Assembly (NCBI RefSeq): GCF_002575655.3
Contig: NC_053041.3
Location: 374,897,054 to 374,961,053, forward strand
Source of the DNA: Aegilops tauschii subsp. strangulata
Lineage: Eukaryota; Streptophyta; Magnoliopsida; Poales; Poaceae
DNA: 64,000 nt
Direction: 5' to 3'
Positions 1-9,700 of the stretch are shown here, piece by piece. The translations under genes and the position numbers were made by a program. Under the pieces are notes generated by a model that worked only from the letters and a program-made list of their open reading frames with translations, ran no database searches and was not told the origin of the DNA. Within the stretch, counting starts at the first letter, position 1. Each line of letters opens with the position of its first letter.

Positions 1-2
1 CG

Positions 3-1065
3 AATGTTGATGTGTTTGCATGGCAACCATCTGACATCCCCGGTGTTCCCAGGGAGGTAATCGAGCACCACCTTGCTGTCTGGCCACATGCCCGACCTGT
101 CGAGCAGAAGGTCCAGAAGCAAGCTTTGGAGTGGCAGCAGTTTATTGCCGAGGAGATCAAGAAACTCGAGGCAGCCGGTTTGGTCATAGGGGTATTGCAT
201 CCAACGTGGCTAGCAAATCCAGTGGTGGTGCGCAAGGCTTATGGGAAATGGAGGCTCTGCATAGTTTTCACAGATCTGAACAAAGCATGCCCAAAGGACC
301 CATTCCTCTTGCCGCGCATCGACCAGATTGTCGATTCCACCTCCGGGTGCGACCTACTTTCCTTCCTGGATGCCTACTCTGGATACCACCAGATTTTCAT
401 GTCGAAAGAAGATGAAGAGAAGACCGCGTTCATAAGCCCATGTGGCACGTACTACTTTGTACGGATGCCCTTCAGGTTAAAGAGCGCCGGATCCACTTTC
501 GCAAGAGCAGTACAGATTGGCTTTGAGTCCCAGCTGCACAGAAATGTTGAAGCTTACATGGATGATATAGTGGTCAAGACCAAGGACAAATCGACTCTCA
601 TTCAGGACTTAGAAGAGACCTTCGCAAATCTACGCAAGATCAACTTGAAGTTGAACCTGGAGATGTGTGTGTTTGGCGTTCCTTCTGGCAAGCTACTTAT
701 CTTCTTTGCATCCCACCGGGGGATAGAGGCCAACCCCGACAAGATCAAGGCTATCGAGCAGATTCAAGCACCCAAGACTGTTAAAGACGTGAGACGTCTG
801 AACGGTTGTGTTGCCGCACTGAGCAGGTTCATCTCCAAGTCCGCCGAGCGCGCCTTTCCATTCTTCAAAATCTTGAAGAAGGCAGGGCCCGTGGAGTGGA
901 CCCCAGAGGTAGACGCTGCACTACAAGACTTGAAGACCTACCTTTCCTCTGTTCCCACCTTAGTCGCTCCCAAACCACAAGAGCCGTTGCTGCTATACTT
1001 GGCAGCGACCAATCAAGTGGTTAGTGCAGCACTATTGGCACAGCGGGAGGTAGATGAAGCAGCAG
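3..1065 (+). pseudogene. R1 pol, reverse transcriptase domain (partial)
   Basis: RNA-dependent DNA polymerase of a Gypsy element, copying element RNA into cDNA in cytoplasmic particles. The frame is open from the window edge, so the true N-terminus lies outside. Visible motifs are FAWQPSD near the start, then LNKACPKDPF, the finger/palm segment LLSFLDAYSGYHQ, and the catalytic YMDD at 555-566. After about codon 350 (QREVDEAAA) the frame leaves the family pattern; the thumb/connection segment (FISSLLQGARSRYSGVQKL) continues in another frame from about 1205. A frameshift plus a proline-rich filler therefore separates RT from RNase H. Identification as Gypsy RT is certain; the Tat assignment is from wording only. 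Confidence 0.85.
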
Positions 1066-2562
1066 CCACCGCCGCCGTCCCCTCCGGAAAGGAAAGTGAA
1101 CCCGTCCAGGGAAAGGTCAGAGGCAGTCCAAGGCGAGGAAGAGCAAGGCAGCGGAAGCATTTCCATGGTCGCGGCAAGGAAGAAAGTGGTGGAGCGCCTA
1201 GTGCACTTCATCAGCTCCCTACTGCAGGGGGCTAGATCGAGGTACTCTGGTGTGCAAAAGTTGATTTTTGGCCTCATCATGGACTCAAGGAAACTTCATC
1301 ACTACTTCCAAGCCCACAAGATCATGGATGTCACCCGCTTCCCCTTGCAATGCATACTCCGAAACCCTAAGGCCACTGGCAGAATTGTTGAATGGGTTTT
1401 GGAGTTATCCAGCTTTGGTTTGAAGTTTGAAAGCACGTCAAGTATTCAGAGCAGAGCACTAGCAGAGTTCATTGCGGAGTGGACGCCAACCCTTGATGAA
1501 GAAGTGCTAGAGACAATCATCCCCGGAAAGGAAGCGCCCCAAGAATGGATCATGTACTTTGATGGTGCCTTCTCCCTACAAGGTGCAGGAGCCAATGTAC
1601 TTTTCATTGCTCCCACTGGGGAGCACCTCAAGTATGTAGTTCAGATGCATTTTCCTAGGGAAAAGGCTACCAACAACACTGCAGAGTATGAAGGGCTCCT
1701 TGTCAGGCTCAGAATTGTGACAAAACTGGGAATCAAGAAGCTGATCATCCGTGTAGATTCGCAACTTGTGGTAAGACAAGTAAACAAGGATTATCAAAGC
1801 CCATTGATGGAGGCATACATCGATGAAGTGAGGAAGTTGGAGGAGCACTTTGACGGATTGCAAACAGAGCACATACCCCGTGCGGAAAACAGCATTGCTA
1901 ATCTTCTGTCAAAGTTTGCTGCACAAAAACTCTCTATGGAACCAGGGACATTTGTTCTCCATCTGACACAACCCTCCGTATCCCTGGCAGCAATGGCCAG
2001 AAAGAGGAGGAAACTGGACTCCGGCAAGCCTCTCCCGGCAGAGCTTCCCGAAGCCCCCGGCAGAGAGCTTGGCGGGAACAACTCCCCTTTGATCGGCAAG
2101 TTGCACCCTCCCACCAAACTACCAACCTCTACGGTTGAGGAGTGCACTCACGTGAATGAGGAGGTGCCACTGGCCCTCATTGCGGAGCCTCAGGCTCCAA
2201 CTTGGGCATGTCACATCACCCGTTTCCTCCAAACAGGAGAACTTCCTGAAGAGCAAGAACAAGCTGAGAGAGTAGTCCAGAGGGCCAGTATGTATCAGTT
2301 CGTTGACGACACGCTATACAGAAGAAGGCCCAACTGTGTGAAATTTAAGTGCATTTGCCGGGAAGAAGGAAAGGAACTGCTGGCAGAGATACACAAGGGT
2401 ATGTGCGGCTCCCACATCGGATCAAGGGCCTTGGTTGGAAAAGCTTTTTGGCAAGGTTTCTACTAGCCAAGAGCCCTCCAAGATGCAATTGAGCTAGTCA
2501 CCAAGTGTGAAGCCTGCCAGTTCCACTCCAAGAATATCAATCAGCCCGCTCAAGCTCTCTAA
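1054..2562 (+). pseudogene. R1 pol, RT thumb, RNase H and integrase zinc-binding domain
   Basis: Continuation of pol in the +1 frame. It runs from the RT connection (about 1205-1450) into an RNase H with catalytic Asp at 1561 (MYFDGAF), the NNTAEYEGL Glu motif near 1670 and VDSQLV near 1755. RNase H removes RNA from the RNA:DNA hybrid. After a linker comes the integrase HHCC zinc finger (HKGMCGSH at about 2390, KCEACQFHS at about 2505). A TAG at 2464-2466 follows GFY, where relatives have Trp, and a TAA at 2560-2562 stands where a Gln is expected. Both fit single transitions. The doubling of RNase H folds seen in some Tat elements was not resolved. Confidence 0.8.
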
Positions 2563-2576
2563 ACAAACCCTTTGTC

Positions 2577-3017
2577 ATGGCCATTTTCGGTCTGGGGCTC
2601 GACATCTTGGGACCCTTCCCCCGTGCTACCGGGGGCTTTGAACTCTTGTTTGTTGTAATCGACAAGTTTACAAAGTGGCCGGAAGTGGAGCCCGTGAGGA
2701 AGGTGACCCCACAGTCAGCTATCAAGTTCTTGAAAGGATTGGTGTGCCGCTTCAGGGTCCCTGCCCGAATCATCACCGACAATGGCACCCAATTCACGAG
2801 TCGTGCCTTCATGCAATACGTTCATACCCTCGGAAGCAAGATCTCATTTGCCTCTGTTGCCCATCCAAGGAGCAATGGACAAGATGAGTGGGCAAACGCT
2901 GAAGTGCTGCGAGGAATCAAGACAAGAACATTCGATAAGCTGCAGAAGTGTGGCAGGCAATGGATCGACGAGCTGCCCGCGTTCCCTTTTTATAGGCGAT
3001 CGGGGCATGGGGGCTAG
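2577..3017 (+). pseudogene. R1 integrase core, truncated and fused to antisense-promoter DNA
   Basis: DDE integrase catalytic core of the Gypsy type, which joins cDNA ends to host DNA. The three acidic positions are visible: Asp at 2601 (GLDILG), Asp at 2778 (ITDNGTQF) and Glu at 2901 (ANAEVL). A frameshift at the G-run near 2590 separates it from the zinc-finger frame. After WIDELP (about 2976) the family sequence stops and about 12 unrelated residues follow. These are translated from DNA that on the other strand holds a TATA box (2986-2994). The core C-terminus, the chromodomain-side tail and anything between are missing, which implies an internal deletion. Confidence 0.75.
2986..2994 (-). 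promoter_or_regulatory. antisense TATA box in R1
   Basis: TATAAAAAG on the minus strand, in the context CCTATAAAAAGGGAAC. The same nine bases lie in the antisense gene of the related element R6 (55279-55287), also pointing inward from the 3' LTR. In R1 the ORF it would serve has been deleted; reading leftward one enters integrase antisense. Confidence 0.5.
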
Positions 3018-3459
3018 ATCTTTCCATGAAGGTAGCCGCCCCGTTCATCCAGTCCGGCTCCCCCACGCCATCAACGGCTCGAGGAATCAAGGTTGACCTC
3101 CTGCACCAATCCACGACGCCTGGCTTTCTGCCACGACGCTCATTCCCGCGCCCTCCGCATCGGCCACCAACTTTGCGCAATGCATGCAATACACGTGGCG
3201 GAGGCGCCAGGAGCGGGAAAGATAACGGGGTGACAGTTACCGCCCCGTGAACATGGGACGTGGGTGACCCATGGATCGCGACACATTATCTCCCCCACTA
3301 CAATTGGCGTTACGCGACGTGCGGGGAAACTGGAAACTGATTCAAGCTCAGGTTAATGAGGAAGCAAAGAAGATCTCAAAGGACAAGCTACTATTGCCTT
3401 CTCGCCTGTGTACTGGATAGGGCCTACCCCGACGATGCCCAGCGGCGCGTTCAGGCCAG
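3018..3459. other. R1 non-coding segment between integrase remnant and PPT
   Basis: GC-rich DNA with no credible sense ORF. By position and by the antisense TATA at its left edge it corresponds to the upstream region of an antisense gene next to the 3' LTR, as in R6. No further motif is supported. Confidence 0.4.
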
Positions 3460-3472
3460 GCCCGGGGGCTCC
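3460..3472 (+). promoter_or_regulatory. R1 polypurine tract (plus-strand primer site)
   Basis: GCCCGGGGGCTCC immediately upstream of the LTR start. The same GGCCCGGGGGCTCC lies next to the R6 LTR in the opposite orientation (55045-55058). It fits the plus-strand priming site of Tat elements, which is G-rich with flanking C. Confidence 0.5.
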
Positions 3473-4386
3473 TATCGATGCAACAAACCCCAGGTGTGTT
3501 GCCCAGACTGTACATAGGCTTAAGAGCAAAGTTGGAACATCCAAGACCAAACCAAGTAGAAGAGATTAGCTCTTTGAGAAATCGAAGGGCAGATCAAGAA
3601 GACTAAGTCAAGCTAAAGAAGCAAGATACCACTAAGGAAACACCTCCCTTGCCGGGCAGGCGAGCCTGGCAAGGTCGAGGATTGCCCCGAACACAAGTCT
3701 CAAGACCGCCCGGCAGGCCTGCCGGGCACGACAAGGGCAGACTACCCCGCTAAGGCTCCACCGCTCCACCTCATAGCAATGCAAGTCATCGATCGGTGCG
3801 GTGTCGAGCCCCCAAGTAACTAGGTCGCTGTTATTTGGCATGTGGCAGCCACTTCCTAAGGAAATTACCTCCAAATGACACCCATCCAGAGATGTGTCAC
3901 GCAGGCACATGAGAAGGTGGCCGAACGGCCCGGCAAGGCTTGCCGGGCTACGCTACGATGTGACACTAAGCGGCGCATTTAATGCGCCCTGTCCTGCCTG
4001 CAGAGTTAGGTATGATAGCACTGTTTGCTATCTAATCAGTACACAATGACTGATTTGCCATTGCGGTGACCCTTGATCTATAAAAGGAGGGCCGTGGCAA
4101 CCTTAGAAAGGATTCGGACTTTGTACACTCATACACGTGTAGCTGCTCTCGCCCTGAGGCAATCTTGCCGGGCTAGAGCGCTGCGTCTCCACTACGGTCC
4201 CCTCATCAATCTACCAAAGCAGGAGTAGGGTTTTACGCCTCGCGGTGGCCCGGAGCTGGGTAAATACTGCCCGTGTGATCTCTGCCGTGTTGCTCTATGC
4301 CCTCCGCTAGTTGTGCAATGTGTTCTTCCCCCTGCCAAACCATAAGGGGCTGATGGTCCCATAGGTGGCCGTGTTTTCCCACGACA
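3473..4386 (+). repeat. R1 3' LTR, about 914 bp
   Basis: The LTR opens TATCG after the G-rich tract and closes CGACA at 4386, an imperfect inverted repeat of the TGTCG/CGACA type. It holds a TATA box and the downstream GGTTTTACGCCTCGCGGTGG segment typical of Tat U5 regions. The start has TA in place of TG. The 5' LTR is outside the window, so the limits cannot be checked against a partner. Confidence 0.6.
4079..4085 (+). promoter_or_regulatory. TATA box in R1 LTR
   Basis: TATAAAA followed by GGAGGGC in the LTR, about 300 bp before its end, the expected place for the U3/R boundary. Confidence 0.5.
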
Positions 4387-4390
4387 AAGG

Positions 4391-5430
4391 TCAAATGGGC
4401 CTTTTAATTTCCAGATTTTAACATGACAGTTGTATTCGTGCATGTTAGCTGTAGAAAAAAAATCAAGGCCGTAAGAGGCAGCGACCGTCGGTTCATCATC
4501 AAACATGCATTGTTCCCTCTCGGAACCACGAGTGTTTCTCGTGAGATGCTCGAAATTGTGAGTGGTATGATGTCAAACAGGCCAATTTTTTTACTACAAC
4601 ATCTTGGTACCGCCGGTTTCATGTATTTCAGATCATTTTTGAATTTTTTAGAATTTTAAAACCATGGTTCTCAATGTTTCTGTGCAAGCCGTGACACGAA
4701 TATGTTTGAAAATTCCGTCCAATTTACTGCACAGGGCATAAACTTGCACATAAGGACACAAAATATGATTTTTTCCAAACCATGATGGTTTGTTGTTGCA
4801 TGTACATGTAGTTCAAATTTGAATTACGGCGATTATATGGCTAGAAACTCACTTAATGTCTTAAAAATGTCAAATGAACCCTGAAAATTTCCAAACTTTA
4901 ACATGAAAATTGTTTTTAATGGTAGAAAAAAATCCAAGGCCATAAGAGGCAGCGGCCATCGATTCGTCATCAAACATGGATTGTTCTCTCTGGAACCACG
5001 AGTCTTCTTGTGAGATGCTTCGATTTGTGAGAGATATGCGTCAAACCTTTCATCAAACATGCCAATTTTTTTACCACGCCATCTTGGTACCATGTCATGG
5101 CATCAAGCAAGGTTTCATGTATTTCAGATCATTTTTGAATTCTTTGGAATTTAAAAACCATGGTTCTCAATGTTTGTGTCCTAGCCATGACACCAATATG
5201 ATTGCAAATTCCTTCGAATTTACTGCATAGGACATAAACTTGCACAGAAGGACACGAATGTGATTTTCCAAACCATGATGGTTTGTTGTTGCATGTACAT
5301 GTAGTTCAAATTTGAATTACGACCATTATATGGCTAGAAACTCACTTAATGTCTTAAAAAGGTCAAAATAACCCTGAAAATTTCAAAATTTTAACATGAT
5401 AGTTGTATTTGTGCATGTTCATGGTACAAA
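4391..5430. repeat. tandem repeat, 480 and 493 bp periods, about 2.1 copies
   Basis: The block TTTAACATGA occurs at about 4418, 4898 and 5391, and GGCTAGAAACTCACTTAATG at about 4837 and 5330. Successive anchors give periods of 480 and 493 bp. Each unit also repeats a TTCATGTATTTCAGATCATT segment and a GTACATGTAGTTCAAATTTG segment. No coding potential is seen. Tandem units of this kind occur in the non-coding parts of grass CACTA elements, but no terminus was found, so the owner is unknown. Confidence 0.7.
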
Positions 5431-5668
5431 AAGAACTCGTAATAAAAACACTGTGAGTTGCCATGTACCCCACATTAGTCTTTTAGAGCTAATACAAAAA
5501 TTCAACTATGCTACACACATTTGCTTATAGGAACTGTTTGCGATGAAAATTCGTGGGTCTATTTATGTCTTCCTCCATAAGCTTCGTCGGCTTCATCTAG
5601 CTCAAGTGCCGCTCACCCCCGAATACCCAAATCCTCGATCCCCATTCCCCAACCTCTTCTTGCAAAGA

Positions 5669-6190
5669 ATGACGCCGCAGAGACGCTTTGTGAGGGACCC
5701 TACGGTATCCGCGTCGGCCCCGAGGGGCTCCGCCTCTGCCGAGAGCGTGGCTGCCAACACTGAGAGCTTGGTTGCATCCCTCGAGAGGGTGTCTACGGCA
5801 GCCGACAGGGCAGCTACAGTAGTCGAGATGGCTGGGTAGCTACAAAAGCGGAGAGCACCCAAGTAGCCATCTATGCAACGGAGGTCGCCCTGGCCTGGAT
5901 CGAGGCCATACACACCCAGATCAAGGACGCCCATGCCAAGTATTCTAGGCCTCCTAGGAATCCAACCCACCCCCACGCCCGAAGAGGCAGTGGAGGCGGA
6001 GGCCGAGATGCTTGCTGACGAAGCGGCGATAGAGGCCATGGAGCCCCTTCCTCATGAGATCAACGAGCAGGAGCTGGAGATGCAGGACGCAACAAAGAGT
6101 GACGAGCGCCGGGAGGAGGATTTGTGCCTAGCTAAGGCGGTAGAGATGCGCCTGCCCGTCAAGGAATCGGCGGTGGAGTATGATGGCTTT
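5669..6190 (+). pseudogene. coding relic of unknown protein, two frameshifts
   Basis: Not recognised. A coding-like stretch begins with ATG at 5669 (MTPQRRFVRDP). It runs through an alanine/glutamate-rich, probably helical part (VAANTESLVASLERVS) and meets a TAG at 5837. It continues best in the next frame (ATKAESTQVAIYATEVALAW) from 5839, then returns to the first frame near 5970 for an acidic tail (EAVEAEAEMLADEAAIEAM, LCLAKAVEMRLPVKESAVEY). It stops near 6190 where an LTR fragment begins. Low-complexity composition makes homology doubtful; it may be a transposon accessory protein. Confidence 0.35.
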
Positions 6191-6741
6191 CAAGTGCATA
6201 GGGTTTAGTTGTAGCCTTTTCGAAGTAAGAGTATCGATCCCACCGGGAGCACAAGAATCAGACTTTTTCCTCTTGTAGAGAATCATGTAATTTGGTTCCT
6301 GTAGATAATTGTAGACTCAAAGCAGAGTGAGGGCGGATATAAATGATTTTTGAGTAGTGTTTTGACTTGTGACTAAAGAACATAAAACTAAATGAAATGC
6401 AGGAATCGTAATGACGGGTGAAACAACAGAATAAAAAGGTGTTCTTAGGGAGTCCGGAATCCCCATTGATATGTTTCTAGCACACATATGCATAAGCATA
6501 GTATATACCAGATACTTGAGCCACTCTTGATGATTATGCTGGGTAGAGCCGGGTACAGTACACATTCTACTCGTGTAGAATTCGTGCCACACACGCCACC
6601 ATCATAGTCTCCCCCAGAGGGTTACAACTCATGATAATTAAGGGTTTCCCTATGGACGTGGCCTCTCTAAGGGTTCTCCACAGTTCCCCAAAGACTAGGA
6701 GCAATAGGCTTTTACTCTCACCTCAAATTAGCTCCGCGTCC
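6181..6741 (-). mobile_element. R2: LTR fragment, minus orientation
   Basis: Starting at TGATGGCTTTCAAG, the sequence reads on the minus strand as an Athila-type LTR 3' end: GATACTCTTACTTCGAAA then GGCTACAACTAAACCC. This is closely similar to the end of the R3 5' LTR. The fragment ends where R3 begins and its remaining part is not seen right of R3. Confidence 0.5.
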
Positions 6742-8266
6742 TGATACGTCTCCGTCGTATCTATAATTTTTGATTGTTCCATGCCAATATTTTTCAACTT
6801 TCATATACTTTTGGAAACTTTTTATACTATTTTTGGGACTAACATATTGATCCACTGCCCAGTGCCAGTTCCTGTTTGTTGCATGTTTTATGTTTCGCAG
6901 AAACCCCATATCAAACGGAATCCAAACGGAATAAAAACAGACGGAGAATATTTTTGGAATATTTGGGAAATATGGGAGGAAGAATCAACGCGAGACGGTG
7001 CCCGAGGTGGCCACGAGGCAGGGGGGCACCTGCCCCCTGGGCGCGCCCTGACCCTCGTGGGCCCTCGTAAGGCGGTTGCTGCTCTTTTTTGGCCACAAGA
7101 AAGCTAATTTTCGGAAAGAAATCTTGGCGAAGGTTCCAATCCAATCGGAGTTACGGATCTCCAGATATATAAGAAATGGTGAAAGGGAAGAATTCGAGAA
7201 CGCAGAAACAGAGAGGGAAAGAGAGGCAGATCCAATCTCGGAGGGGCACTCGCCCCTCCCACGCCGTGGAGACCATGGACCAGAGGCGAAACCCTTCTCC
7301 CATCTAGGGAGAAGGTCAAGGAAGAAGAAGAAGGGGGGCTCTCTCCCCCTCGCTTCCGGTGGCGCCGAAACGCCTCCGGGGCCATCATCATCACCGCGAT
7401 CTTCACCAACACCCACGCCATCTTCACCAACATCTCCATCACCTCCCCCCCTCTATCTACAGCGGTCCACTCTCCCGCAACCCGCTGTACCCTCTACTTG
7501 AACATGGTGCTTTATGCTTCATATTATTATCCAATGATGTGTGTCCATCCTATGATGTCTGAGTAGATTTTCGTTGTCCTGTCGGTAATTGGTGAATTGC
7601 TATGATTGATTTAATTTGCTTGTGGTTATGTTGCTGTCCTTTGGTGCACATCATATGAGCGCGCGTGTGGATCACACCATAGGGTTAGTTGTATGTTGAT
7701 AGGACTATGTATTGGAGGGCAAGAGTGACAGAAGCTTCAACCTAGTATAGAAATTGATGCATACGAGATTGAAGGGGGACCAATATATCTTAATGCTATG
7801 GTTGGGTTTTACCTTAATGAATGTTAGTAGTTGCGGATGCTTGCTAATAGTTCCAATCATAAGTGCATAGAATTCCAAGTCAGGGATGACATGCTAGCAG
7901 TGGCCTCTCCCACATAAAACTTGCTATCGGTCTAGTAAAGTAGTCAATTGCTTAGGGACAATTTCACAACTCCTACCACCACTTTTCCACACTCGCTATA
8001 CTAACTTTATTGCTTCTTTATCTAAACAGCCCCTAGTTTTTATTTACATGCTCTTTATATTCTTGCAACCTATCCCACAACACCTACAAAGTACTTCTAG
8101 TTTCATACTTGTTCTAGGTAAAGCGGACGTTAAGCGTGTGTAGAGTTGTATCGGTGGTCGATAGAACTTGAGGGAATATTTGTTCTACCTTTAGCTCCTC
8201 GTTGGGTTCGACACTCTTACTTATCGAAAGAGGCTACAATTGATCCCCTATACTTGTGGGTTATGA
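6742..8266 (+). repeat. R3 5' LTR (family X), 1525 bp
   Basis: Starts TGATACGTCTCCGTCGTATC and ends ACTTGTGGGTTATGA, where CA is expected, so the last dinucleotide is mutated. It contains a GGGCGCGCC motif at 7039-7047, a TATA box (TATATAA, 7166-7172) and a 5' leader with CT-rich and CCACCATC-like stretches. The U5 part is similar to that of R5 (49.2-49.5 kb, other strand). Confidence 0.75.
7166..7172 (+). promoter_or_regulatory. TATA box in R3 5' LTR
   Basis: TATATAA followed by GAAATGG, 120 bp downstream of the GGGCGCGCC motif. The transcript start would lie about 30 bp further on. Confidence 0.45.
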
Positions 8267-8278
8267 AGACCTTTTTCT

Positions 8279-8297
8279 AGCGCCGTTGCCGGGGAGC
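8279..8297 (+). promoter_or_regulatory. R3 primer binding site (tRNA-Asp type)
   Basis: AGCGCCGTTGCCGGGGAGC, 12 bp after the LTR. The core GCGCCGTTGCCGGGGA is complementary to the 3' end of plant tRNA-Asp, the primer used by Athila-lineage elements. The same core is found at the R7 5' LTR (63614-63631, other strand). Confidence 0.75.
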
Positions 8298-8390
8298 AAT
8301 AGCATGGGGTGAATATTCTCGTGTGTGCTTGTTTGCTTTATCACTAAGTAATTTTTATTTTCTGTTCTTAGTTGTTCTTTATCTTTAGTT

Positions 8391-9666
8391 ATGGATATGG
8401 AGCACGAAATACCAAAAAAAAGGTTTACTTGCTACTCATGGAGATGGGGAACCTCCTAAAACCCTCGATGCTCGTTATGGGACAGACATTATGTACTACT
8501 TTGGTAATCCTGAGAAAACCCCATTCAATCTGGTAATGGGAGACACACTGGATCAACGTGAATACTTTAGGGATTATCGCTTGACTCAAAAAGGGAAACT
8601 ATTATGGGATCAAATTTATATGTTGAAGTGGTATGCTCGGCAAGTATGCTTGAGTTATGATTATACTTGTTGCTCTAGGATGAAGGCTCCACACCTTCCC
8701 TTTTCATGTAAATTTAATGATAATGAAATCTTGGCTTCTTATGCTAGAGGTATATATGATTACTATGATGTGGAACAAATAGAAGAATTTGTTGCTTTTA
8801 TGGGTGCTTATGAAATTGAATCTTTGTTCAAAGAGTGTGAAAATCTTTATGATGCTGCTTATAGACCTGAAAATTTGGCTATCCTTAAATATTGCTATAA
8901 GAATTATGAATTCAATTCCAATATTGATGCATTTATTGAGAAAGTCTCCGCTGTCCAAGATGAGACTAATATTTTGCAGAAGCCTATGGAAGAAGAAATT
9001 AATGACATTGTGAGCTCATTGGATCAAAAAGATGAGGAGGAGAGTGAAGAACAAAAGGAGGAAGAGCGGATTGATCACCCGTGCCCACCTTCTAATGAGA
9101 GTAACTCTTCAACTCATACATTGTTTAATTTCCCTTCGTGCTTACCGAAGGATGAATGCTATGATGATTGTAATGATCCCGTTGATTCTCTTGAAATATC
9201 CCTTTTTGATGATGCTTGCTATGCTTGTGGCCAAGATGCCAATATGAATTATGCTTATGGAGATGAACTTGCTATAGTTCCTTATGTTAAATATGAAATT
9301 GTTGCTATTGCACCCACACATGATAGTCCTATTATCTTTTTGAATTCTCCCGACTACACCATATCGGAGAAGTTTGCCCTTATTAAGGATTATATTGATG
9401 GGTTGCCTTTTACTACTACACATGATGATTTTGATGAGTATAATATGCATGTACTTGCTGCTCCTACTTGCAATTATTATGAGAGAGGAACTACATCTCC
9501 GCCTCTCCATGTTTCCAATATGATAAAATTGCAAGAAACTGTTTATACGCAGTCTAATTACCAGTGGGACCCGGAGGCAATTGCCAACCAGTGGCAATCC
9601 GAGGCTTCTTCTCAGTACGACCCCAATTACAACTATGGATATCCGCCAGGCCATCCGTGGCAATGA
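8391..9666 (+). pseudogene. R3 single ORF, element-specific protein of unknown function
   Basis: The natural start appears to be ATG at 8391 (MDMEHEIPKK). A run of eight A at 8413-8420 shifts the frame; with seven A the reading continues LLATHGDGEPPK into the long frame that is open from 8491 to the stop at 9664-9666 (about 425 residues overall). It contains the conserved block DTLDQREYFRDYRLTQKG, then a helical region, an acidic stretch near residue 215 (EEESEEQKEEER), and a Gln/Tyr/Pro-rich tail ending YPPGHPWQ. No zinc knuckle, protease or RT motif is seen. I recall similar ORFs from non-autonomous Triticeae Athila elements but know no function. A polypurine-like motif follows the stop by 22 bp. 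Confidence 0.65.
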
Positions 9667-9687
9667 ACCAACTTAGGACAAAAGCCT

Positions 9688-9700
9688 AAGCTTGGGGGAG
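9688..9700 (+). promoter_or_regulatory. R3 internal polypurine-like tract
   Basis: AAGCTTGGGGGAG lies 22 bp after the ORF stop. The identical 13-mer is the polypurine tract at the 3' LTR (11696-11708). An internal second tract would allow a second plus-strand start, as in some retroviruses and Ty1. Function here is inferred. Confidence 0.55.

Larger units (their letters stand above)
1..4386 (+). mobile_element. R1: 3' part of a Tat-lineage Gypsy LTR retrotransposon
   Basis: The stretch contains reverse transcriptase, RNase H, integrase, a polypurine tract and a 3' LTR, in the usual Gypsy order. The wording of the RT (LNKACPKDPF, DLLSFLDAYSGYHQI, YMDD) and the archaeal-like RNase H point to the Tat lineage. 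The 5' LTR, gag and protease lie left of the window. The element is dead: reading frames shift at about 1.06 kb and 2.59 kb, with stops at 2464 and 2560, and the integrase C-terminus is deleted. Confidence 0.85.

Noticed and set aside
7076..7501. ORFs in both directions in the R3 5' LTR
   Set aside because: Lie in the LTR leader (CT/GC-rich); no conservation expected or seen.
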